From the NCBI GenBank assembly GCA_000226015.1, contig JH154468.1, positions 75,338 to 98,430 of the forward strand: a DNA stretch of 23,093 nt, written 5' to 3'. The DNA comes from Mnemiopsis leidyi (Eukaryota > Ctenophora > Tentaculata > Lobata > Bolinopsidae). Shown in pieces: positions 1 to 8,205 of the stretch. The number at the start of each line of letters is the position of its first letter. Position 1 is the stretch's first letter. The position numbers were made by a program, and so were the translations under genes. The notes beneath the pieces were generated by a model. That model saw nothing but the letters and a program-made list of their open reading frames with translations. It did no database searches and was not told the origin of the DNA.

Positions 1-107
1 CTATAATCAATTACCGACTATAATCAATTACCGGCTATAATCAATTACCGACTATAATCAATTACCGACTATAATCAATTACCGACTATAATCAATTACC
101 GACCATA
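1..107. repeat. 17-bp minisatellite, six units
   Basis: Six head-to-tail copies of the unit CTATAATCAATTACCGA fill positions 1-102, with one A-to-G change in unit 2, and a partial unit follows. The array starts at or before the window edge, so its full length is unknown. It ends about 10 bp before the 3' splice site of the first visible ZRANB3 exon, so it occupies the normal place of the branch point and polypyrimidine tract of that intron. Confidence 0.95.
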
Positions 108-116
108 ATGTCCCAG

Positions 117-218
117 AACTGGAAGAGTGTTCGCACGAAACACGTAGTGAAGCTGCTGATGAGTGCAAGGAGGCGGATATTGTTGACGGGAACTCCTGCT
201 TTAGCTAGACCTGAAGAG
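117..218 (+). CDS. ZRANB3: ZRANB3 exon 1 of window (SNF2 motif III)
   Basis: Thirty-four codons starting [10 protein letters not shown] and ending [16 protein letters not shown], phase 0 at both ends. The acceptor is TCCCAG and the donor [16 protein letters not shown] is the signature following motif III in ZRANB3 and SMARCAL1. The motif II (DESH-type) exon should lie immediately left of the window. An ATG at 108 falls in frame, but homology suggests it is intronic. Confidence 0.9.
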
Positions 219-3200
219 GTATTTGTCAAACACAAGGAAATATTTTCGTGGTTTATTTTCAAACAAAAGCCATATGTTTGAAAAGGAAACGTTCGAAAGC
301 TTTGCCGATTATGCAAAGAAGATCTTATTTGTCCTTATTTGAATAATTATAATAAGTTTGAACTCGTGACAAAACTTACCATACCATTACTTACCCCCGT
401 GCTTACATTTCCTGCATTTTTATTTCACAACTATTTTTAGATTACAACTATTAGAACTAATATTTTTTGTCAGGGCTCGGCTAGCGATGCTGAGGCGAGA
501 CGTTGCAAATTGACGTGAAATATATTCTGATTGAGGAAATCACGCTACCATGTTTTTAAGATTTAAGTCGCGTGTTTTTAGGCACACGGTCCCGGTTTTT
601 TGATTTGACGAAGGAGCCTGTTTTCTAAAGTAGTATCACGTTCAATCGAAATACAAATTATTGCGCTACAAATCGAATATCAGCAATAAAAGTAATAGTC
701 ATATTATGTGTGATACCCGGCCTTTGATTATGTCGCGAAAAAGCAATCACCAATCGGATGACATTATCTTGTCACGTAATAGTAACTAGCCAATAAGAGA
801 GTTTGATTTCCGCCTGTCAACCACTCATCCGGTTGTCTTGACGACCGGGTATATCCCGGAAAGTTATCACAAAGTTGGATGTTACTACTAACAATACCAA
901 CAATACAGGGATTGTAAATTCTAATGCCTTGTACTTTCGGCTAATTTGATGAAATGTTAACTTCGTAATCTGCTGGAGAGAATCAAGGTTCCAAGTTTGA
1001 TATCCTAGATATTTATCAGGATCAGCACGAGCTTAGTTGATTACCCTGATAATTACCCTGTTAATTACCCTGTAAATTAGCAGTAACATCTAGTTGACGA
1101 AGAATTAAATCTTTTCAGCTCTTCACACAGATCAACAGTATAAAACCCGGCTTCTTCGGATCCTACACTAAATACTGCGAGAAATTCTGCCAAGGTGAAT
1201 TTAATGTTATATTTTCAAACCCTCCGTTAGCGGTTAATCGTGATCAATATTGACCTGTCCGTGGTTTTATGTTGGTCATTTTCTGGCGAACTTTTGGTCA
1301 ATCCGTATTTTCAAAGTAAATGATGACATATATCAATATTTGATTGTGGTCCATTGTGATATATTGTGGTGAAGCGACCGCACCGCAGAGATCGTTAGCA
1401 ATTCATTTCCATGTCTCAATCATCATAATTCTCTGGTTTCTACCACACCACCTTCCTATTTGCGGGGTTTGTGGGAAAATTGTGATTAATTTGCAAACTT
1501 TGCTCCGTAATATTCTAAACCTGACATTACTTGTAGAAAGATAACTTGGGTTAAGCTTTAAAGGGATTGCCCGCTTCGGTAAAATCTGGTGATAATAGAT
1601 TAAGTTCCGACCTCGTAAATGATATCAGCAAATTAAAGCGTTGCCTTCCTAAAGTCATCGTCCAATCAAAACGCAACATGTTAGCCACGTGACGCTAACT
1701 AACCAATGATAACATAGAGTTTACACCAGGGCACTACAACTACCGTCTGAAAAGGTTCGACGTGAGCGGAGCTTCGAACCTAGATGAACTGCACCATCTT
1801 CTAACGAGTCATGTGATGGTTAGGAGACTGAAGTGTAACGTTCTGACTCAGCTCCCTGCTAAACAGAGACAGAAAGTCTCGTTCGACCTCCCTCCTAGTT
1901 CCATGAAGGAGGTAGAGAAGTGCAAGTTGAGGTAAGGGACGGAGGTTTGGTAGAGTGCGGGGGCTAGAAGGGATTTAGAGCGTTGGTTTACTACCTCTAT
2001 AAGGTGTCAGATATGAGGGGCTAAAGAGGGTTTTAACTTTTGACTGTCTTTTGGACGTTACTTGCTCATAAAATTGCTCATTCGAGAAGTCAGCTCAATA
2101 TGTGAGTCACAGAATGTGACTTTTTTCTTGAGAAAGATTAAGGGACAACTTTTTTTTCAACTATCTGTTTCTAAGAGCTTTAATTTATAAATTCGTTTGG
2201 AGGTTGAAGGGGATACGGCAGAAGGCGGGGGTAGAAACGGTTTGGAACGGCCAGTTCCCTCGCAGGGGATTAGGAAAGATTCAACTACTTGTCTGGCTAT
2301 GCGCCAGGAGTTATCTCATACTGATGATTTCACCCGTTTTATCCTAGGGACCGTGACCCTTGCTTCATTATACGACCACTTTTTAACATTCTTCATGATC
2401 TAATCGGACTGACCACCAGTACAATTTCAACCCAGGTTACAAGAACTAAAGAGGTGTGACGAAGTGAGTGAGTTTGAAACAAGAAAAGTTGTTATGGAGC
2501 TCTACCAGCAGACTGCCCTGGCTAAAATACCGTCTAGTGTCGAGTACATCAAGGAAATGTTAAAGCAGGTAACGGCAGTGTTCAACAAACGTGCTGTATG
2601 GAAATTATTCAATGATGATCGATAAATTGGAGCTATGAAAGTTATTGCTAGCTTCTTGACCTAGGATCACACCTAACCAATGAGAGCGCTGTATTCTAAA
2701 CACGTGACAGTAACCACCCAATCAGGGGAGCAAGTTCCTGGTGTTTGCACACCATATAGCCATGTTGGACGCTATAGAGCAGGAGCTGGTGGAGAGTAAG
2801 ACTCAATACATCAGGATTGACGGAAGTGTCAGTTCAGTTCTGAGGCAGGAGTATGTCAGGAAGTTCCAGACGGAAGAAACCTGCAAAGTAGCTCTTTTGA
2901 GTGAGTGTAAAGATTTAGTTAGTTTAGTGAGTTTTGGTTTAAACTTTGGAAGCTCAGGATAAGAAAAATGTCGATCATTTGCCTTATCCCAGGATCGAGG
3001 ATTATCAGGTAAAACTACAACAAATTAGAATTTGTTGATTGACATCTATTGCTAATGAGCAAACTGTTGCATTTATCAAACATATTTTACATCGTAATCG
3101 TACATTTAGTTAACTCTATCCCGGATACTAGTGATGCTATATTTTCAATCAGTGACAAGTTGTAATTTCTAAGTTTTGATAGACGAACTGTATAAGATCT

Positions 3201-6200
3201 CAACAAGTTAACAGATTGACTACTTTTCCGTGATGCTGACATAATGGTAATTGATAATCTCCTCACGCGGCAGTACAATAAATGAACGTCATTGGCATTT
3301 TGTCATGTACTTTATGTCACGGTCGTCTGTTTTCTGTCAAGGTGGAGACATTTCAACAAGTAGATAAGTAATCGTGTTCGTAAAACTTACTTATGATCAT
3401 TCGACTCTTTCAATAGCTACCAAACAGTATGATGTGGACTGGTGAAAAATAGGATGCCATGTGATATACGATAGCCAATAGCCAGCTGCATTGTGATTGA
3501 ACTTTATTTAAAGGAGCCAATCAGGAATCTTCATTAATCCATAACCTAGAATCACGAGGTACAAAATCATTATCAAGCTTCTATATAGTTGTACCTACGC
3601 CTAATTGGCTGAGAGCAGATTCGTGTTACTTTGTTTAGCGTCTAGCTCTGAAAGATAACTTAGATGAGAGTAAAAAATCGTATGGAAAGAGCATTTTCAC
3701 ACCTTGCTGATACATAACTTAAACTTATAGGCAGTTGAACAAATTACGAATGTGACCATGGCACCGTGGAAGTTGCCCTAGGTCAATGGTCAAGAACCAT
3801 GACCATGAAAAATGTTGATCATTAGACCTCAGTAATATTTAAAATTTGACCATGACATCTGGACGTTAGTCGAATGGTCAAAAAATCGTGGTCGCCTCCA
3901 GCTCCCCCCAAAAAATTGTCCAATGAAGATTACCGGATTTAGTTTCACTCTCCATTCGAACTATATTACTATAATCTCATTGATTGTCGCATAGGTGAGC
4001 AAGCGGTTCCGCTCTATGATTGGTTATTTTGTATGACGTGATCAATATGCTGCTTTCTGATTGGTTGTCACACAGGTATCCAAGCGGCGGGAGTTGGACT
4101 GACCCTGACGGCTGCTTCTCTGGTGGTGTTCTGTGAGTTACACTGGTCTCCGGGTGTCCTACACCAAGCAGAGGACAGAGCACACAGGTGCAGATATAGT
4201 TTTAACTGAACAAATTTAGAATCGCAAATATATTGTATTTGAACTTCGTTTGTCAGAAAAATTTCAGTGAGAACGATTTTTAATTAAAGTAGGAATCCTA
4301 CCGCCATGCAACTTTTTTTGCAGTGGTGGCAGGATGTAATATGACTTATCGGCAGGATATCCCAGAAGAACGCTGTGAATGTTTACTATCTTATCGGGCT
4401 CGGTACTCTTGATGAAACGTTGTGGAAGAAGCTCAACAGGAAGGTCAGCCTGTCTTCGAAATTGTTTAATCTTGTCCAAATTATTCCAGAACATTCCAGT
4501 ATAGAGTAGAGTAGATGAATGTTTGTTATCCTTGAAAATATGAGAACATTCTAGATCGTTGCAGGTGGACGTGGTAGGTAAGACTCTAGAAGGAGAAGGA
4601 GGTGACATGAACACAGAGGAAGCAGATAACGATGATATCAAGTCTGTAATGGCTGCTTGTACTGGCTCCTCACCAACCAAACGTTCTCTTAAAAGTCGAC
4701 AGGTCTGTTTGTCAAACAATGAATAAACGAACTCCTGCTCATTGGTTCTTTTATTAAAAATTTTTTGTTTTTCTGGTGTGAAGGATTTTACTTTCATTTT
4801 TTTAGTAGTGATAAAAAAGGACATTAAGTGCCTTAACATATTCATTTCAGAACAAGAATAAATCCCCTACCAAACAGACCACCTCCCTCTCCTCCTCTCT
4901 TTCCTTCTGCCCAGGTCAAACCAAACTCACTCCCTTCCTTAACATCTCAGTCGATGAAGACTTTGTAGACCCCCGCGTCTCCAAACCCAGAACCTCCTCC
5001 TCCAAAACCGGTTCATCCTCTTCTGTCTCCAACATTCCCTCCTCACAAAACACTTCTAGAGTAGATGAGATTCTGAGTCAGGCAGAAAACAGACGAGATA
5101 AACTTAGAATGTCTAGGTATGAGAAGACTAAAAAGAGTGAAATAGAAAAAGAGAAAAGTAAAGGCAAACATAAGAAAAGAGTGAGAGGATCAGAGAGAGA
5201 AGAGGTAGATAGATATCGGACTAGTAAATATTTCAAGAAAGATGTTCCGGTCATCGACATAGAATCTTCTGAGGACGACGAGAAAAACTCGACTCTAAAA
5301 TTGGGTGAACCCACAATTCACAAAGAAGATCATCCTTCCTTCATTACGCTAGACGAAGCTTTAACCTCGAAAAATGACAGCGAGTTAAAAGAACCATGTA
5401 CGCTGGTGACTCCTGAGGACACCCTGCCCTCTATATCTGTTGATGAAGACAGTCAACCTGTGTCCTCTACAGATTCTGGTATAGATCCCAGTCAGGAGGA
5501 CACGGAGAAGGTAGATAACATGATGGGGGAGGAGGAGGAGGAGTGTTCTGATACGGACTTGTTCAATGATAACACTGTCGACTCTCTTCAGTTCTCTGTT
5601 AGTGCTCACACTGATAGGGTATATTTCTACGATTATGCAGGTTTGTCTTAAGCCTAGTTATTTACAGCCTAGGTCAGTTATTCAGACCAAACTTGAAGAC
5701 AACCTAAACTTTAAGTTCTGATGACAGAGTGAGTGTTTTCTGCGGAGTCGAATTAAAAAGAGAGGTGAAACTTATGACTATTCAGTATTCTCATTCAGGA
5801 ATGTACCTTGAGGAGCACTGCTTACTCCAGGATCTTCTTGACGAGGATACTCCTCCCTACTCCAGTCTCCTTGTAAACAACCCCAAACTCCTGGTATCAG
5901 CTCGAAACTTTGCTCAACACTGGGCTGGAATCAGTAAATCTACTCAAACTTGTCTCCATAACAAGATCATCGCAGATCTTGATGAGGATTTAAGGAAGAT
6001 TTTTGAGGACCGAACTTTTTCTACTACAAGAAATTTTAGAGGTATCAAGTATTTATATAATATAGATAGATACTCGTATATACTAGTATCTATTTACGAG
6101 TATTGTTAGTGAATTTGTTTCCTTTAGTATTTATTTAATTACAATCGCGTCAACAATATTCATTTTAGGAGTAAAAACAGATGACAAAACGACAAAGGAA

Positions 6201-6788
6201 GCTCCAGGCAGTTCAATAAAAACTAGAAAATTAAGCGTCGGAAGAAAAACAGTGGATATAGAACAAAAGTTTTCAAAGGAAGGCGACCCTCTGTGTACAC
6301 ACTGTGGAGAGGTGGTTAGTAGACTCAAGTTTAGAGTGAAGGGGGAGGAGAGAGTCGGGGTGAACTCTAACTTGGAGTTGTCTAAACTGCCTTTCCAGGG
6401 TCGGTTCTGTTCTCTCGAGTGCTCTCAGAGGTACTTTTATTTGTGTTACATCATCTTCGATAACTATTCTTTATATTCATATTTACAAATGACAGTTGAC
6501 ACTTATAATCTGTATTCTGTTAAAGCAACTTATATAATTCCAATTGACTACTTTTAGCTTTTTGCTTTTGTCGTTACTTTCCAGATAACGAATATAATGT
6601 TTTGTCATTCAGGTACGGAGTAAAGTCAAACAGTCACAGTTTTGTCCGAAAGATCCTGTTTGATCTAGAGTTCGGAGTATGTCAGCTCTGTGGTCTGGAC
6701 ACTCACCAACTTTCCAAACAACTAAAACTGGGAACCTTGGAGGAGAGAGTGAAACTTCTGAACTCGACTGTTCTCAAATCTTTGTCAG
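117..6788 (+). CDS. ZRANB3: ZRANB3 orthologue, SNF2 annealing helicase with HNH module (12 exons, partial at both ends)
   Basis: ZRANB3 family proteins are SNF2 ATPases that act at stalled replication forks. They re-anneal strands, bind PCNA and cut DNA with a C-terminal HNH domain, in the nucleus. The exons are 117-218, 1119-1194, 1730-1931, 2436-2568, 2726-2900, 4076-4187, 4356-4443, 4565-4702, 4851-5640, 5799-6041, 6169-6430 and 6613-6788. Every junction is GT-AG and phase-compatible, giving about 832 codons without a stop. Visible in order are [13 protein letters not shown] (motif III region), FLVFAHH (IV), [12 protein letters not shown] (V), [11 protein letters not shown] (VI), a long acidic/basic linker with [12 protein letters not shown]...CSLEC, and the HNH start GVCQLCG. 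The CTHC element and HNH start separate it from SMARCAL1. The N-terminal half of the helicase lies left of the window. The HNH core exon is missing to the right, so the gene is either truncated or continues beyond a very long intron. Confidence 0.93.
750..794 (+). repeat. CCAAT-CACGT-CCAAT module, copy 1 (ZRANB3 intron 1)
   Basis: CCAAT at 750, CACGT at 773 and CCAAT at 790, so the spacings are 23 and 40. This is one base shorter than the other three copies. Flanks are AT-rich with no other clear similarity. Confidence 0.6.
1037..1073. repeat. short tandem repeat of about 12 bp in ZRANB3 intron 1
   Basis: About three imperfect copies of (T)AATTACCCTG. It ends about 45 bp before the exon 2 acceptor. 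The core AATTACC also occurs in the 17-bp minisatellite at the window start. Confidence 0.6.
1119..1194 (+). CDS. ZRANB3: ZRANB3 exon 2 (helicase core)
   Basis: Reads [20 protein letters not shown] and a few more residues. It directly continues RPEE of the previous exon, as in the family pattern RPEELxxQIxxxxPxxFxxxxxYxxRYC. Acceptor CTTTTCAG, donor GTGAAT, ends in phase 1. The intron before it is 900 bp. Confidence 0.92.
1662..1707 (+). repeat. CCAAT-CACGT-CCAAT module, copy 2 (ZRANB3 intron 2)
   Basis: CCAAT at 1662, CACGT at 1686 (+24) and CCAAT at 1703 (+41). It ends 22 bp before exon 3. The centre reads CCACGTGACGCTAACTAACC, close to copy 3. Confidence 0.7.
1730..1931 (+). CDS. ZRANB3: ZRANB3 exon 3 (helicase core)
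   Basis: Starts in phase 1 after ACACCAG and reads [20 protein letters not shown], then [20 protein letters not shown]. The [12 protein letters not shown] and RRLKxxVLxQLPxK blocks are diagnostic of SMARCAL1/ZRANB3. Donor GTAAGG, phase 2. Confidence 0.95.
2436..2568 (+). CDS. ZRANB3: ZRANB3 exon 4 (between RecA-like lobes)
   Basis: Starts in phase 2 after AACCCAG and ends in phase 0 at donor GTAACG. Reads [19 protein letters not shown], then [20 protein letters not shown]. The [12 protein letters not shown] block corresponds to the family's AxAKxxxVxxYI helix before the second RecA lobe. Confidence 0.93.
2677..2722 (+). repeat. CCAAT-CACGT-CCAAT module, copy 3 (ZRANB3 intron 4)
   Basis: CCAAT at 2677, CACGT at 2701 (+24) and CCAAT at 2718 (+41). 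The second CCAAT is part of the 3' splice site CCAATCAG of exon 5. The centre reads ACACGTGACAGTAACCACCC. Confidence 0.7.
2726..2900 (+). CDS. ZRANB3: ZRANB3 exon 5 (motif IV and RIDG region)
   Basis: Starts in phase 0 after CCAATCAG and reads [20 protein letters not shown], followed by [19 protein letters not shown] and KVALL. FLVFAHH is motif IV. YIRIDGS is the segment where ZRANB3 and SMARCAL1 contact DNA across lobes. Donor GTGAGT, phase 1. Confidence 0.95.
2901..4075 (+). other. ZRANB3 intron 5, no gene seen
   Basis: An AT-rich intron of 1175 bp between phase-1 exon borders. It contains the inverted CCAAT module near its end and scattered TGGTCA/TGACCA words around 3780-3880. Open frames on either strand here are short and lack family signatures. 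Confidence 0.6.
4019..4064 (-). repeat. CCAAT-CACGT-CCAAT module, copy 4, inverted (ZRANB3 intron 5)
   Basis: On the minus strand CCAAT lies at 4064, CACGT at 4040 (+24) and CCAAT at 4023 (+41), the same spacing as copies 2 and 3. It sits 11 bp before exon 6. A degenerate further copy without CACGT may lie at 3474-3520, with CCAAT elements 42 apart. Confidence 0.7.
4076..4187 (+). CDS. ZRANB3: ZRANB3 exon 6 (motifs V and VI)
   Basis: Starts in phase 1 after TCACACAG. Reads [18 protein letters not shown], then [18 protein letters not shown]. This holds motif V and the start of motif VI with the arginine-finger region. Donor GTGCAG, phase 2. The intron before it is the longest of the gene inside the window (1175 bp). 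Confidence 0.96.
4356..4443 (+). CDS. ZRANB3: ZRANB3 exon 7 (end of helicase core)
   Basis: Completes motif VI as HRISQ and continues [20 protein letters not shown] to KKLNRK. This matches the VNIHYLIAxGTLDxxxWxxLxRK block of the family. The usual motif VI ending is RIGQ; here the glycine is serine. Acceptor TATCGGCAG, donor GTCAGC (a weak donor). An open frame of 193 codons on the opposite strand (4264-4845) is only a shadow of this region. Confidence 0.92.
4565..4702 (+). CDS. ZRANB3: ZRANB3 exon 8 (post-helicase linker)
   Basis: Forty-six codons in phase 0, reading [20 protein letters not shown] and later [32 protein letters not shown] matches the family's LxRKxxVxGxTLxG at the end of the SNF2 core. 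Acceptor CGTTGCAG, donor GTCTGT. Confidence 0.9.
4851..5640 (+). CDS. ZRANB3: ZRANB3 exon 9 (disordered linker with PIP-like box)
   Basis: A 263-codon exon, phase 0 in and phase 1 out (donor GTTTGT). It opens with a Ser/Thr/Lys-rich stretch, then QTKLTPFL at 4917-4940, which fits a relaxed PCNA-interacting box (Q-x-x-hydrophobic-x-x-F-L). A very basic coiled-coil-like Lys/Glu/Arg region follows at about 5085-5240, then acidic DIESSEDDE and EEEEE stretches. It ends [19 protein letters not shown], matching the start of the family's substrate-recognition region. No CxxC pair is present, so the NZF finger expected in this linker in vertebrates is absent. Confidence 0.9.
5799..6041 (+). CDS. ZRANB3: ZRANB3 exon 10 (substrate-recognition region)
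   Basis: Starts in phase 1 after CTCATTCAG and reads [15 protein letters not shown], then [19 protein letters not shown]. The [19 protein letters not shown] block corresponds to the NRxLxxRFVxEWxxLx helix of vertebrate ZRANB3. Donor GTATCA, phase 1. Confidence 0.85.
6169..6430 (+). CDS. ZRANB3: ZRANB3 exon 11 (C-terminal zinc element)
   Basis: Starts in phase 1 after CATTTTAG with a basic linker, then [17 protein letters not shown] and [12 protein letters not shown]. The CxxC...CxxxC pair matches the PLCLRC...RFCSLKC element that precedes the HNH domain in ZRANB3 and is absent from SMARCAL1. Donor GTACTT, phase 2. Confidence 0.93.
6613..6788 (+). CDS. ZRANB3: ZRANB3 exon 12 (start of HNH domain)
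   Basis: Starts in phase 2 after GTCATTCAG. Reads [20 protein letters not shown], then [16 protein letters not shown] and [18 protein letters not shown] supplies the first zinc-binding pair of the HNH module. The exon ends in phase 1 at a perfect donor, GTAAGT, so splicing onward is expected. The next exon should hold the catalytic DHI-x-PV segment; I searched the rest of the window for it by eye without success. Confidence 0.92.
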
Positions 6789-7732
6789 GTAAGTTTATTT
6801 CTCTCCGTGCTTTATATTAAACTAGCAGGAAGCTCGTCCTCTGGACGTATCACTGATCCACATTGTTATTATTATACGTTAGTATCTAGTAAGGCTAATG
6901 GCTATTCATATACAATTTTTGAATCCTCGAAAAGGTATAATCTAAAGTAGACTTAGTATGAATGATACTGCCGCGAAAGTGCTGCCACAGTGCAGTGAGA
7001 GTGCCGCCACAGATCCATTGGGATTCAGGTCTTTAAACGTGTAAGAATATCTCGGTTTGATAATAGCTTCTAAAAAACATTTTATATTATCATTACATTA
7101 GTCGTATAAAAACTATAATAACCGTTGTTACTTTGACATGCTCTTTCTCTCTAACACAGTTTTTATTACTGTGCTTTGATCTTTTTCTGATATCTAAGTT
7201 GAGGATAACGAGTCATCCTTAAAGAACATGAGCAAATTCGAGGCAATAAATTTAATAAAGGTATAGCCCTGAGATACAGATCAGTTCATGGTCCTGCCCT
7301 TCCTTGGTCCTGTGCTTTGTCTTATCTCTACTTTTGAGTATTATAATGTCAACCTTGCTCCTGTAGTTAAGCGATCGCAACATATTTCATGTTTCATAGA
7401 GTTTCAAACTATTAACTTCAAAACGTTAATATCGAGATAGTGTTAGTGGTTAGAGTTTTAATTTACTAAATCTTCAATTTGTTAAGTTTAGCTGTCTAAT
7501 TATTTGTTCCATTGAAACTAAAATAAATTACTACCTTCTATAAAGATGGGGATACAGATTAGCAACAATTACCTTCCTATCCCATGGATACAGTTTGCGG
7601 TAGCTAAAAACTAAGTTCAAAAACCGATTCAATAATATTGATGTATGTAGTATAAGTAGTATCTAGCTGCGATGCCTGAGGACTACCCTTAAGGAAAAAA
7701 GCTCCAAATTTGTGTCTTAGAATGAGTTAAAG
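6789..7732. other. intergenic or intronic stretch between converging genes, nothing recognised
   Basis: AT-rich DNA after the last identified ZRANB3 exon and before the last identified exon of gene A on the other strand. It should hold the 3' ends of one or both genes. I found no HNH DHI-x-PV codons on the plus strand and no convincing terminal exon on the minus strand. A small imperfect repeat, GTGCTGCCACA/GTGCCGCCACA, lies near 6980-7010. Confidence 0.5.
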
Positions 7733-7911
7733 TCAAAAAGCTACAAGTAAGAAGTAGTTAGTAGGGTCAGAGAGGGTTACCAGATGAGTCGACAAGATTA
7801 TGCAACCTTCATAAGTAAGTATCAATTTATCGAAGGCGAATTTGGGCAGGTTCTGGTTGAATATCCCAATATCACTTACGAATGTACTCTTAACTTTGAC
7901 TGAAATTTTAC

Positions 7912-8205
7912 CTGGACAATTAACTATCTTATAAACATTCATAGCGTTAGCTCCTCCGGTGCCGTCTTCACAAAAATCTCTCTCTCCGTGTTTCTTGTAA
8001 GTACTTTCTGCGTCTGCTGATGTGAAACACTGCCCTCGAAACTCCACTGCGAAAACAGTCCAGCCATTTTCCTTGGCAAAGTTGTGGCATGCCTCTATGA
8101 TGTTATCATGGCTTCCTTCAAGACGAATATCACCTGATATAGCTCTGTCATGAGTACTGTCCCCCCAGCATCCTAAACTGTTCCTACAATTCGAATCTGC
8201 CTCTG
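7912..8205 (-). CDS. gene A exon 4, six-cysteine WSC-like domain 2
   Basis: Acceptor CCCCGCAG, donor GTAAAA, phase 1-1, 98 codons. Reads CRNSLGCWGDSTHDRAISGD, EACHNFAKENGWTVFAVEF, CFTSADAESTYKKHG, FCEDGTGG and YKIVNCPG. The frame stays open past the donor to 7733, so an unspliced form would add about 60 residues with no recognisable feature. The true next exon is not identified. Confidence 0.87.

Noticed and set aside
1..102. CRISPR-like array
   Set aside because: The repeats are contiguous 17-bp units without unique spacers, in a eukaryotic intron.
253..335. Plus-strand reading LFSNKSHMF...FADYAKK resembling the helicase segment after RPEE
   Set aside because: No acceptor fits the phase, the frame stops quickly, and the true exon ([13 protein letters not shown]) was found at 1119-1194 with perfect borders.
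470..520. [12 protein letters not shown] codons near 488 in intron 1
   Set aside because: The resemblance to the family's RRLK block is short and the frame stops; the real block is at 1730-1931.
4264..4845. 193-codon open frame on the minus strand
   Set aside because: It is antisense to ZRANB3 exons 7 and 8, which have clear homology, good splice sites and correct phase. The predicted protein has no recognisable motif.
5078..5314. Minus-strand hydrophobic frame [15 protein letters not shown]...
   Set aside because: It is a shadow of the Lys/Glu/Arg-rich linker of ZRANB3 exon 9.
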